Below are positions 8,588 to 16,374 of a stretch of 64,000 bases of DNA, in pieces. Position 1 is the first letter of the stretch. Each line of letters opens with the position of its first letter. The notes beneath the pieces were generated by a model that saw nothing but the letters and a program-made list of their open reading frames with translations, did no database searches and had not been told where the DNA came from. A program made the translations under genes and the position numbers. Origin of the DNA: Promicromonospora sp042731755 (GTDB lineage: Bacteria > Actinomycetota > Actinomycetes > Actinomycetales > Cellulomonadaceae); contig NZ_JBHWLR010000009.1 of the NCBI RefSeq assembly GCF_042731755.1, positions 1-64,000 on the forward strand, in the 5' to 3' direction.

Positions 8588-9190
8588 TCAGGCCGACGGC
8601 ACGGGCAGCGGCCGCACGCCGTCGATCGCGAGAGAGACGAGGCGCACGGCCTCGTCGGCCGCGTCGGCGTCTCCCTCGGTGACCAGCGAGACCGCGTTGA
8701 CGAGCGTCAGCAGGTCGATCATGGACGTCTCGCGCCGGACCGCACCGGCGTCCTGGGCGCGCCGCAGCAGCTCGCCGCCGGCGTCGAGCAGCATCTCCCC
8801 GCACCCCCTGCCCGACGGCGGGTGCGACGGCCCCATCATCAGCGAGGCCGCCAGGCCACGCGTGGTCGCCCCGTAGACGGCGACCGCGCGCAGCCACGTC
8901 ACGAGCGCCTCACCGGGCTCGTCACTCGTGGCGAGCTCGCGGGCCTGGGCGCACAGCACCTCGACGCGGTCGTGGAAGACCTCCTCGAGCAGCGCCTGCC
9001 GGGTCGGGAAGTGGCGGTGCAGGGTGGCGGAGCCGACGCCTGCCTGCCGGGCGATCTCCTCGAGCGACGCGTTCGCCCCGGACCGCGCCACCTCGGCCTC
9101 GGCGGCCGCGAGGATGCGGTCGTAGTTGCGCCGGGCGTCGGCCCGCAGCGGTCGTGCCGGCGCCGCCGAGGCGGCCGCGGTGTCTGCCAC
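8588..9190 (-). CDS. TetR family transcriptional regulator
   Basis: 200 residues. The N-terminal helix-turn-helix is SLEEIARQAGVGSATLHRHF, followed by RQALLEEVFHDRV and a variable ligand-binding domain. GTG at 9190 is preferred (GGAG 5 nt upstream) because longer in-frame starts would read through the shared operator region. It is transcribed away from an SDR gene, the usual layout of a TetR repressor and its target; the operator at 9283-9305 sits over the predicted start of the SDR transcript. Confidence 0.9.
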   Translation of the reverse strand: MADTAAASAAPARPLRADARRNYDRILAAAEAEVARSGANASLEEIARQAGVGSATLHRHFPTRQALLEEVFHDRVEVLCAQARELATSDEPGEALVTWLRAVAVYGATTRGLAASLMMGPSHPPSGRGCGEMLLDAGGELLRRAQDAGAVRRETSMIDLLTLVNAVSLVTEGDADAADEAVRLVSLAIDGVRPLPVPSA

Positions 9191-9248
9191 ACGAGCTCCA
9201 ACCAGTGATCGACCGGGGTGTCCCTCCACATCGTAGCCGGGCCGCTCG

Positions 9249-9277
9249 TTGACAAACGGGGTGCCCCTCCATATGTT
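9249..9277 (+). promoter_or_regulatory. Sigma70-type promoter for the SDR gene
   Basis: A perfect TTGACA -35 (9249-9254), a 17-nt spacer, and a -10 of TATGTT (9272-9277). The spacer contains a GGGGTG half-site of the presumed TetR operator, and the 23-bp palindrome starts 6 nt after the -10. Confidence 0.7.
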
Positions 9278-9282
9278 GAGGA

Positions 9283-9305
9283 CAACTGGGGTGCCACCCC
9301 AGTTG
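9283..9305. promoter_or_regulatory. Perfect 23-bp palindrome, probable TetR operator
   Basis: CAACTGGGGTG (9283-9293) and CACCCCAGTTG (9295-9305) are exact reverse complements around one central C. GGGGTG also starts at 9215 and 9258, each followed by a C/T-rich CCCTCCA, giving two further imperfect sites. The palindrome overlaps the expected transcription start, as in repression by blocking. Confidence 0.7.
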
Positions 9306-9336
9306 AGTGATGGAGACACCGACGATGGAGATGCTG

Positions 9337-10257
9337 ATGAGCGATGTGACCACCGAGCCGCGCGTGGTGCTGGTGACCGGGGCGAGCTCAGGGTTCGGCC
9401 GCCTGACCGTGGAGTCCCTGGCCCGGAGGGGCCACCAGGTGTTCGCCGCGCTGCGCGGCGTGAGCGGCCGGAACGAGCGGGCCGCCGCCGAGCTGGCCGC
9501 GTTCGCGGCCACGGAAGGGCTGCACCTCCGGGTCGTCGAGCTCGACGTGACGGATCAGGAGTCCGCCGACCGCGCCGTCGCCGACGTCCTGCGGACCGCG
9601 GGGCGGATCGACGTGGTCGTCAACAACGCCGGCGCGATCTTCCCCGGGCCCGTCGAGGCGTTCTCGGCCGACGAGGCGCAGCGGCAGCTCGACGTCAACG
9701 TGCTCGGCGCCCTCCGGGTGAACCGCGCCGCCCTCCCGCACCTCCGGGAGCAGGGTCACGGGGTGCTGGTCCAGATCGGCTCGGTCTCGAGCCGGGTGAC
9801 CCTCCCGTACAGCGGCCTGTACGCCGCGAGCAAGGCCGCGCTCGGCAGCCTCACGGAGGCGTGGCGCCACGAGCTGGCGCCCTTCGGCGTCGAGTCGGTC
9901 GTGGTCGAGCCGGCCCCCTACCCGACCAGCATCGGGACGAACGCCGCCCCGCCCGCGGACGCAGACCGGATGACGGCCTACGGCGACGGCATGGGCCGCT
10001 TCGTCGCGGAGCTGACCGGGCGCCAGGCCGAGGCGGGCGAGGACCCGAGGGCGGTCGCCGACGCCGTCGTCGGGCTCGTCGAGCTGCCCGCGGGCGCCCG
10101 GCCGTGGCGCACGGTCGTCGCGCCGGAGGCCCAGCGTCAGGCCGTCGAGGCCGCCGGCCGGGCGGCGGACGACGCCGCCCGGGCCGTCAGCTCGGACATG
10201 GGCGTCGCCGACTTCCTGGTCTCCGGTCAGCCGAGGACCGAGGCCGGGATCTTGTAG
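9337..10257 (+). CDS. Short-chain dehydrogenase/reductase
   Basis: About 306 residues; classical SDR with NAD(P)-binding TGASSGFG (near residue 14), NNAG, the catalytic Ser in GSVSSR and the YAASK pair. Substrate unknown. A C-terminal tail of about 60 residues beyond the usual core ends in ADFLVSGQPRTEAGIL. ATG 9337 (MSDVTTEP) follows GGAG by 6 nt; an ATG at 9310 would add residues. It is the likely target of the divergent TetR protein. The last 31 bp overlap the end of the convergent sulfotransferase gene. Confidence 0.9.
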   Translation: MSDVTTEPRVVLVTGASSGFGRLTVESLARRGHQVFAALRGVSGRNERAAAELAAFAATEGLHLRVVELDVTDQESADRAVADVLRTAGRIDVVVNNAGAIFPGPVEAFSADEAQRQLDVNVLGALRVNRAALPHLREQGHGVLVQIGSVSSRVTLPYSGLYAASKAALGSLTEAWRHELAPFGVESVVVEPAPYPTSIGTNAAPPADADRMTAYGDGMGRFVAELTGRQAEAGEDPRAVADAVVGLVELPAGARPWRTVVAPEAQRQAVEAAGRAADDAARAVSSDMGVADFLVSGQPRTEAGIL

Positions 10258-11426
10258 GCCGAGAACGCGTCGGCCACCTGCGCCTCGTCCAGGCCGTACC
10301 GCTCCAGCGAGTACGCGTGCGGGCGGTGGCCGCTGCGGTCGAGGGCCGCGGCGAGGTTGGTGTCGTCCGCCGCGCCCCAGTCCAGGCCCAGGGTCTCGAA
10401 CAGCCCGTGCACCACCGTCTCGGGGTCCTTCATCAGGTCGTCGTAGACCACGTCGATCACGGCGTCGTCGGGCAGCTGCTCGCGCAGCGCGACCGCGCGC
10501 GCCACCCCGTCCGCGGAGATCTTCAGCCAGTCCTGGCCGATCCGCTCCAGGTCGATGCGGCCGGGCTTGATGTACATCGTCTCGGTCGCCTCGGCCATGG
10601 AGCAGCCAGAGGCGACGGCGGCACCGGGGGCGCGGTGCGTCCAGACGAAGCGCGCCCCCGGGAAGGCCCGCAGGATCTCCGGCATCCGCCACAGGTCCAT
10701 GGGGTGCTTGAGCACCCAGCGGTCCGGTGCCTCGCCGGCGGCCATGATCTGCAGCGCGTCGTGCAGGAACCGGTAGTCCTCCGTCAGATCGGCGGCAACG
10801 ACCCAGTCGAGGTAGCGCGGCGCCGGACCCCAGGTGGCGAACATCTCGGTGTGCGCGCGCAGCATGAAGTCCTCCTCCTCGCTGTCGGCGATCAGCGGGT
10901 GCAGGTGCCCCCACGTGGGGCTGAGCCTGGCCACGGTCGCGTACCGCTTGCGGGCCTGCGCGATCAGCTTCTCGCGCTCCGCCGCGGGACGCGGCAGGCC
11001 CAGGTTGTCCATCTCCCACAGCTTGGGGCCGCGGTGGCCGGGGTGCCGGGCGATCAGGTTGTACGTCACGGTGGTCCCGGTGCGCGGCAGCCCGACGACG
11101 AACACCGGCGCGGTGACCGGCTCGTCCTTCACCTCGGGGCGGCTCGCCTGGAGGTCGCGCACGATCGCGCGGTTGGTCAGGCGGGCCCGGATCTGGTCCT
11201 GCGTGCTGGACCAGCCCATGGCGCTCAGGTCGGGGTTGGCGGCGTGGTCCGCGAGCAGCAGGCGCAGGCTGTCGAGCGCCGCGAGCTCGTCGGCGCCGAG
11301 CGCGACCCGTCCGCGCTGGGCCTCGGCGAGCAGGCCGTCGAAGACGGCGTCGGGGTCCTTGCGGGTGCGCAGGCCGGGGGCGAGCAGCACGTTGAGGATA
11401 CGAAGAAGAGGAGTGGCCTGGGGCAT
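10227..11426 (-). CDS. Sulfotransferase family protein
   Basis: About 399 residues. The PAPS-binding P-loop-like motif is GLPRTGTT (112-119), followed much later by VLKHPMDLWRMPEILRAFPGARFVWTHR, which carries the 3'-phosphate-binding region. Proteins of this family move sulfate from PAPS to hydroxyl or amino groups of small molecules or glycans; many actinobacterial members are uncharacterised. Cytoplasmic, no signal. ATG 11426 is chosen (AGGA upstream); ATG 11435 adds three residues. It faces the P450 gene divergently across 178 bp, suggesting joint tailoring of a metabolite, which is inference. Confidence 0.85.
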   Translation of the reverse strand: MPQATPLLRILNVLLAPGLRTRKDPDAVFDGLLAEAQRGRVALGADELAALDSLRLLLADHAANPDLSAMGWSSTQDQIRARLTNRAIVRDLQASRPEVKDEPVTAPVFVVGLPRTGTTVTYNLIARHPGHRGPKLWEMDNLGLPRPAAEREKLIAQARKRYATVARLSPTWGHLHPLIADSEEEDFMLRAHTEMFATWGPAPRYLDWVVAADLTEDYRFLHDALQIMAAGEAPDRWVLKHPMDLWRMPEILRAFPGARFVWTHRAPGAAVASGCSMAEATETMYIKPGRIDLERIGQDWLKISADGVARAVALREQLPDDAVIDVVYDDLMKDPETVVHGLFETLGLDWGAADDTNLAAALDRSGHRPHAYSLERYGLDEAQVADAFSAYKIPASVLG

Positions 11427-11604
11427 AGCGCACATCCTGCCGATGCGGCCGGGCGCCGACAAGCGCCGTGCAGCCCCTTGCCGGATCGTGACCTGCGGTA
11501 TTGCTACTGGCAATCTCCGACCGCTCGCGGTTAGCATCCCGAGCGGGGGGCTTGTGCGCGGTGTCACGAACGACCCCGGATCAGGCCCCGACGAGAGGGG
11601 AAAC

Positions 11605-12903
11605 GTGACCGCATCACCGCCGTCGGGCCCAACGGTGCGCCTCGGCGACGTCACCGACCGCACGCTGCTGGTGGAGACCACGGCCGCAGCCGACGCGAAC
11701 GCCGTGTACGAGCGGCTGCGGCAGCGGTGGGGCTCGGTCGCCCCGGTCGAGCTGGAGGCGGGGGTGCCCGGCTGGCTGGTGCTGGGTCACTCGGCGGCGG
11801 TCGGCGTGCTGCGGGACGACCGCACGTTCATCAAGGATCCCTCGATCTGGCGCGGGCACACCGAGGCGCCGCTCGGCCCGGAGTCGACGCTGCACCTCGT
11901 GCTCGCCAAGGCCCCGAAGCCCACCCTGGCCGACGCCGACGGACCCAAGCACGCGCGCCTGCGCCCCCCGGTGGACGACGCGCTGGAGGAGATCGACGAG
12001 ACCCGGGCCGGCGCGATCACCCGCAGGCTGTGCGGCATGCTCATCGACCGGTTCCAGGACCGCGGCCGGGCCGACCTGGTCGCCGAGTACGCCGCGGTCG
12101 TGCCGTTCCTCGTGCTGTCCGAGCTGGACGGGCTGGAGCCCACCCAGGCGCAGCGCCTGCAGGAGATCACCCGGTCGATCTTCGAGGGTGGAGCCGAGAC
12201 CCGCGCCCTGACGGACGAGCTGCGCGGGATCGTGACCGGGCACATCGCCCACAGCCGGGCGCTCGGCACCCGGGACATCGCCGGCGTCCTGTCCGTGCAC
12301 GAGAACTTCCACACCGACCTCGAACGGGCCCAGACGCTGACGGCCATCACCGCCGCGGCGACCGAGTCGCTGATGGCCTGGATCGCCCAGACCCTCGTGC
12401 TGGTCCTGAGCGACCCCCGGTTCTCGCACCGGATCTCGGGCGGCCGCCTGCACATCGACGACGCGCTCGACGAGGTGCTGTGGCGGTCCACGACCAACCC
12501 GAACCTGATGCCGCGGTTCGCGGTGCGCGACGTGGTGATCGACGACAAGCTGATCCAGCGGGGCGACCCGGTGGTGGTCGCCGTGCACGCGGCCAACCAC
12601 GACCCGCTGGTGCAGTCCGATGACCCGTGGGACACCGTCGGCAACCGCGCCTACCTGTCGTTCGGCGCGGGCGCGCACCGCTGCCCCGCACCCCGGCTGG
12701 GGCGCGTGGTCTCGCGGATCGCGGTCGCCGAGCTGCTGCAGCGCCTCCAGGTGACCCTCGTGGGCGACCCGGACGAGGTCGAGTGGGCCACCAGCCCGTG
12801 GATGCGGTTCCCCGCCCGGCTGCCGGTCACGTTCCCCCCGCCGCGCGAGCAGGCCCCGCCGCCGCGGCCCCTCTTCCCGACGACGGCGCCGCCGCGCCGG
12901 TAG
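11605..12903 (+). CDS. Cytochrome P450, CYP157-like, lacking the ExxR arginine
   Basis: 432 residues. The heme-ligand loop FGAGAHRCPAP places the Cys at residue 360, and the I-helix region reads TAAATESLMAW. At the K-helix, where nearly all P450s have ExxR, this protein has DEVLW: Glu290 is followed at +3 by Trp293, with an Arg only at +4. The CYP157 family of Streptomyces is known for exactly such an E-x-x-x-W replacement. The N-terminus begins after GAGGGG, GTG at 11605. No ferredoxin or reductase gene is adjacent. Function unknown; it is divergent from a sulfotransferase. Confidence 0.88.
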   Translation: MTASPPSGPTVRLGDVTDRTLLVETTAAADANAVYERLRQRWGSVAPVELEAGVPGWLVLGHSAAVGVLRDDRTFIKDPSIWRGHTEAPLGPESTLHLVLAKAPKPTLADADGPKHARLRPPVDDALEEIDETRAGAITRRLCGMLIDRFQDRGRADLVAEYAAVVPFLVLSELDGLEPTQAQRLQEITRSIFEGGAETRALTDELRGIVTGHIAHSRALGTRDIAGVLSVHENFHTDLERAQTLTAITAAATESLMAWIAQTLVLVLSDPRFSHRISGGRLHIDDALDEVLWRSTTNPNLMPRFAVRDVVIDDKLIQRGDPVVVAVHAANHDPLVQSDDPWDTVGNRAYLSFGAGAHRCPAPRLGRVVSRIAVAELLQRLQVTLVGDPDEVEWATSPWMRFPARLPVTFPPPREQAPPPRPLFPTTAPPRR

Positions 12904-12932
12904 CGCGGACGGACCCGCAGGTCAGCCCGTCG

Positions 12933-12951
12933 GGCCGGTGATCAGCCGGCC
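12933..12951 (+). terminator. Hairpin after the P450 gene
   Basis: GGCCGG (12933-12938) pairs with CCGGCC (12946-12951) around TGATCAG, 30 nt after the stop, and a T/C-rich run (GGTCTTCTTCGCGCTCTTAA) follows. Plausible intrinsic terminator. Confidence 0.45.
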
Positions 12952-13044
12952 AGGCGGTCTTCTTCGCGCTCTTAACTTCTGATCGGTTGTGTGATTTTCT
13001 GTTACATCTGCCGATCCACGGTGTGGAACGCTCGCGCACACTGA

Positions 13045-13073
13045 TTGACAGAACCGCACAGCATCGGCCATTG
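13045..13073 (+). promoter_or_regulatory. Candidate promoter of carbohydrate locus A
   Basis: In the 217-bp gap before the first permease, TTGACA lies at 13045-13050, but the -10 (CCATTG or CATTGT) is poor. About 60 bp upstream, 12970-13012, is one of the most AT-rich patches of the window and may hold activator or repressor sites. No clean LacI- or DeoR-type palindrome was seen. Confidence 0.25.
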
Positions 13074-13120
13074 TTGCGGTCGCACCAGCCGCCCGCCCTC
13101 GACGACGAGGAACATCAGCG

Positions 13121-14047
13121 ATGTCCGCTTCACAGCTTGAAACTGTTCGTAACACTAGTTCACATTCGCCACCACGGCGGCTCACCGACGGTCAGTTCGC
13201 CCTGCTCCTGCTCCTGCCCGGCGGGGCCCTCCTGCTGGGCGTGGTGCTCTACCCGCTCGTCGCGGCGCTCGTCGCCGCGTTCTTCGAGCAGAGCCTGGTC
13301 GTCCCGGGCCGCACGTTCGTCGGCCTGCAGAACATCGTCGACGTCCTGACCGGCGACTTCCCCCGCCTGCTGGGCCAGACCCTGGTGTTCACGGTCGGCA
13401 CGACGATCTTCCCGTTCGTCATCGGCTTCGCGCTGGCCCTCGCCCTGAACACCCGCATCCGCGGCGCCAAGGTGCTGCGCGGCCTCATGCTCATCCCCTG
13501 GCTGGTGCCCGGCGTCGTCGTCTCGTTCCTGTGGATGTGGATCTTCAACGCCAACTACGGCGTGCTGAACGCGCTCCTGGAGACGCTCGGCCTCGTCGAC
13601 GGCGCCGTGCCGTGGCTCGCCCAGCCCGGCACCGCGATGACGGCGGTGATCGTGGCCAAGACCTGGCAGTCCTTCCCCTGGATGATGGTGATGCTCCTGG
13701 CCGGCCTGCAGACCGTGCCGCGCGAGCTGCACGAGGCCGCGGAGATGGACGGCGCCGGCACCGTGCGCCGCTTCTTCTCGATCACGCTGCCGCAGGTCAA
13801 GGGCATCGTCGGCCTGGTGCTGCTGCTGGAACTCATCTGGAACTTCCAGCACTTCGACATCATCTACGTGCTCACCGGCGGCGGTCCGGCCGGCTCCACC
13901 CAGACCTTCGCCACCGCCGTCTACGAGACCGCCTTCCACGGGTTCGACCTCGGCCACGCCGGTGCGCTCGGCCTGCTCTGGATGGTCCTGCTGATGGGCC
14001 TCGTCGTCGTCTACATCCGCTTCTCGGAGAAGGGAGAGGCGAAGTGA
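13121..14047 (+). CDS. Carbohydrate ABC transporter permease (MalF/UgpA type)
   Basis: 308 residues with six predicted membrane helices. The cytoplasmic EAA loop that docks to the ATPase is EAAEMDGAGTVRRFFSITLPQ-like, near residue 205. The ATG has GAGGAA 8 nt upstream. It forms one unit with the next permease (GTGA overlap), a binding protein and a secreted BNR_4 protein, so it should import breakdown products of that enzyme. No ATPase gene is present; such systems in Actinobacteria usually share an MsiK-type ATPase encoded elsewhere. Confidence 0.92.
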   Translation: MSASQLETVRNTSSHSPPRRLTDGQFALLLLLPGGALLLGVVLYPLVAALVAAFFEQSLVVPGRTFVGLQNIVDVLTGDFPRLLGQTLVFTVGTTIFPFVIGFALALALNTRIRGAKVLRGLMLIPWLVPGVVVSFLWMWIFNANYGVLNALLETLGLVDGAVPWLAQPGTAMTAVIVAKTWQSFPWMMVMLLAGLQTVPRELHEAAEMDGAGTVRRFFSITLPQVKGIVGLVLLLELIWNFQHFDIIYVLTGGGPAGSTQTFATAVYETAFHGFDLGHAGALGLLWMVLLMGLVVVYIRFSEKGEAK

Positions 14048-14982
14048 GCTCGCTGACGCCGACCCGCACGCCCACCCCCGGCACGCCGTCCGACGGCGAC
14101 GCCGCCGACGCCGCGACACCCCCGCGCCGCGCCGTCCGGCGCAGCCCGCTGCGCTCCGAGCGCCGCGGCGTGCGCATCGCCGCGTGGTCCACCGTGGTGG
14201 TCTTCGGCGGCTTCGCCCTGGCGCCCGTCTACTGGCTGCTCGCCACCGCGCTGACCCCGCGCGACCAGGTCTTCGCCTACCCGCCCCGGCTGTTCCCCGC
14301 GACGCCGACGCTCGACGCCTTCGCCGCGCTCGCCGGCAACGAGCAGCTCTTCGTGTACCTGCGCAACAGCCTGCTGGTCTCGGTGCTCACCGCGGTGCTG
14401 TCCGTGCTGGTCTCCGCGTACATGGGGTACTCGTTCTCGAAGTTCCGCTATCGCGGGCGCCGCTCGCTGATGTACTTCGTGCTCGCGTCGCAGATGTTCC
14501 CGCAGGCGCTGCTGCTGGTGACGCTCTACTCGCTGTTCAGCGCGTACGGGCTGCTCAACACCTACACCGCGCTGGTCCTGAGCTTCACCACGTTCACGCT
14601 GCCGCTGTGCGTCTGGATGCTCAAGGGGTTCTTCGACACGATCCCCGACGAGCTCATCGAGGCGGCCCGGGTCGACGGCGCCTCGCGGCTGCGGATCATC
14701 CACTCGATCGTCCTCCCGCTGTCGGCCCCCGGGCTCATCGCGGCCGGGCTGTTCGCCTTCGTGCGCGGCTGGAACGACTTCATCTTCGCCCTGACGCTCG
14801 CCGGCCCCGAGAAGCAGACCCTGCCGCCCGGCCTCGTCAACACGTTCGTCGGCGAGGCGTCCACCGCCTGGCCGGAGCTCATGGCCGCGTCCCTGGTGGT
14901 CTCGCTGCCCGTGGCCATCGCCTTCATCGCCCTGCAGAAGTACCTGGTCGGCGGCCTCACCGCCGGCGCGGTCAAGGGCTGA
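14044..14982 (+). CDS. Carbohydrate ABC transporter permease (MalG type)
   Basis: 312 residues. A disordered, Thr/Pro-rich cytoplasmic N-terminus of about 45 residues precedes six membrane helices. The EAA loop reads EAARVDGASRLRIIHSIVLP. The GTG start at 14044 overlaps the previous stop (GTGA), which implies coupled, stoichiometric synthesis with the MalF-type partner. Substrate is probably an oligosaccharide from locus A enzymes. Confidence 0.92.
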   Translation: MSSLTPTRTPTPGTPSDGDAADAATPPRRAVRRSPLRSERRGVRIAAWSTVVVFGGFALAPVYWLLATALTPRDQVFAYPPRLFPATPTLDAFAALAGNEQLFVYLRNSLLVSVLTAVLSVLVSAYMGYSFSKFRYRGRRSLMYFVLASQMFPQALLLVTLYSLFSAYGLLNTYTALVLSFTTFTLPLCVWMLKGFFDTIPDELIEAARVDGASRLRIIHSIVLPLSAPGLIAAGLFAFVRGWNDFIFALTLAGPEKQTLPPGLVNTFVGEASTAWPELMAASLVVSLPVAIAFIALQKYLVGGLTAGAVKG

Positions 14983-15004
14983 CGGCGCGGGCGGCCCCGC
15001 CGTC
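14981..15004 (+). terminator. Intercistronic hairpin between permease and binding-protein genes
   Basis: GACGGCG (14981-14987) can pair with CGCCGTC (14998-15004). Such structures often set the ratio of binding protein to membrane components by attenuation or RNA stability. No T tract. Confidence 0.3.
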
Positions 15005-15060
15005 CCCGTCCCGGCCCGTCAGCACCCTCGTTCGCCCACCCCTCATCGTGGAGGATCCCC

Positions 15061-16374
15061 ATGCCTGTCTACCCCGCAACCGACACCACCCTGTCCCGCC
15101 GCCGCCTGCTGCAGCTCCTCGGCCTCGGCGCGGGCACCCTGACGCTCGCGGCCTGCGTCCCCGAGGCCGGTCCCGCCGCCCCGGAGGCCGCGAGCACCGC
15201 GGTGGCCGGCGCCAGGACCGACTTCAGCTTCGCCTCCTGGTCGCTCACGGAGGAGACGGCGGCGCCCGCGATCCGCGAGCTGCTCGGCCAGTACGCGACC
15301 GACAACGACGTCAAGGTCCGTGAGGTCTCCTACCCGTACAACGAGTACATCAGCCAGCTCACGCTGCAGGTCAAGGGCGGCCAGGTCACGGGGGCCGTGC
15401 ACGTGGACGTGGCGTGGCTCGGCTCGCTGGCCGCGCTGAACAAGCTGCAGGACCTCGGCCCGCTGGCCCAGGGGGTCGACTACACGAAGTCGGGCCTGCA
15501 GGCCGCGTCGTTCGACGGCGTGCAGTACGGCCTGCCGTGGAACATCGGCGCGATCGGGCTGCTCGCCAACGCCGAGCTGCTGGAGAAGGCCGGGATCGCC
15601 GAGCCGCCGACGACGATCGACGAGTTCGAGTCGGCGCTGAAGGACCTCAAGAAGCTCGGCGGCGGCGTGGTCCCGTACGCGGCGTCCACCAAGGCGGCCC
15701 AGCTCAAGGACGTGCTGATCTGGATGGAGACGTTCGGCAGCCCGCTGCTGGACGGCAACACGGTGACGATCGGCGACGCCGCGAGCGTCGAGGCCGTGAC
15801 CTGGTACAAGTCGCTCTACGACCAGGGCCTCATCGCGCCCGACGTCGACCGGTTCGACGCCCGGTCGCTGTTCGCGCAGGGCCGGGCCGCGATCTACGAC
15901 GACGCGATCGTCGGGCGCGACGCCGTCGTCACCGAGTCGCCCGACAAGAAGCTCGCGGAGAAGCTGACCGCCTGGTCGCGTCCGGTCCTGGCGGCCGGCG
16001 ACACCCCGCGCGCCCTGGTGTGGGGCGGCGCGCTCGTCGTGGTCGACGGCGCCGGCGCCGAGACCGCGGCGGACTTCGCGAAGTGGATGACGTCGGACGT
16101 CGACGTGGCCAAGCAGTACTTCGCGGCCCGCGGCCTGCCGCCCGCCACGGAGTCGGCGCTGGCCCTGCCGGAGGTGGGGGCCGACGCGTTCGGCGCGCAG
16201 TTCGCCGAGCGGATCACCGCCACCGCCACCACCAACCCGTTCTGGGTCTACCCGCAGTACGCCCAGATCGAGACCGTGATCGCCGAGCAGATCCAGGCGG
16301 TCCTGGTGGGCAGCGCGGAGCCGCAGGCCGCGATGGAGAAGGCCGGCGCGGCCGCGCAGAAGCTGGTCGACTGA
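15061..16374 (+). CDS. ABC transporter sugar-binding lipoprotein
   Basis: 437 residues. The N-terminus combines a twin-arginine-like signal (SRRRLLQLLGLG) with a lipobox (LTLAAC), so it should be exported folded and lipid-anchored. The mature part is a family-1 extracellular solute-binding protein; AAIYDDAIVGRDA and the C-terminal ATTNPFWVYPQYAQIE are visible. The ATG follows GGAGGA by 5 nt. It delivers substrate to the two preceding permeases. Its stop overlaps the start of the next gene by one base (TGATG). Confidence 0.92.
   Translation: MPVYPATDTTLSRRRLLQLLGLGAGTLTLAACVPEAGPAAPEAASTAVAGARTDFSFASWSLTEETAAPAIRELLGQYATDNDVKVREVSYPYNEYISQLTLQVKGGQVTGAVHVDVAWLGSLAALNKLQDLGPLAQGVDYTKSGLQAASFDGVQYGLPWNIGAIGLLANAELLEKAGIAEPPTTIDEFESALKDLKKLGGGVVPYAASTKAAQLKDVLIWMETFGSPLLDGNTVTIGDAASVEAVTWYKSLYDQGLIAPDVDRFDARSLFAQGRAAIYDDAIVGRDAVVTESPDKKLAEKLTAWSRPVLAAGDTPRALVWGGALVVVDGAGAETAADFAKWMTSDVDVAKQYFAARGLPPATESALALPEVGADAFGAQFAERITATATTNPFWVYPQYAQIETVIAEQIQAVLVGSAEPQAAMEKAGAAAQKLVD

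Noticed and set aside
10834..11604. Upstream in-frame extension of the P450
   Set aside because: It runs antisense through the sulfotransferase gene and has no P450 homology; GTG 11605 with GAGGGG is the natural start.
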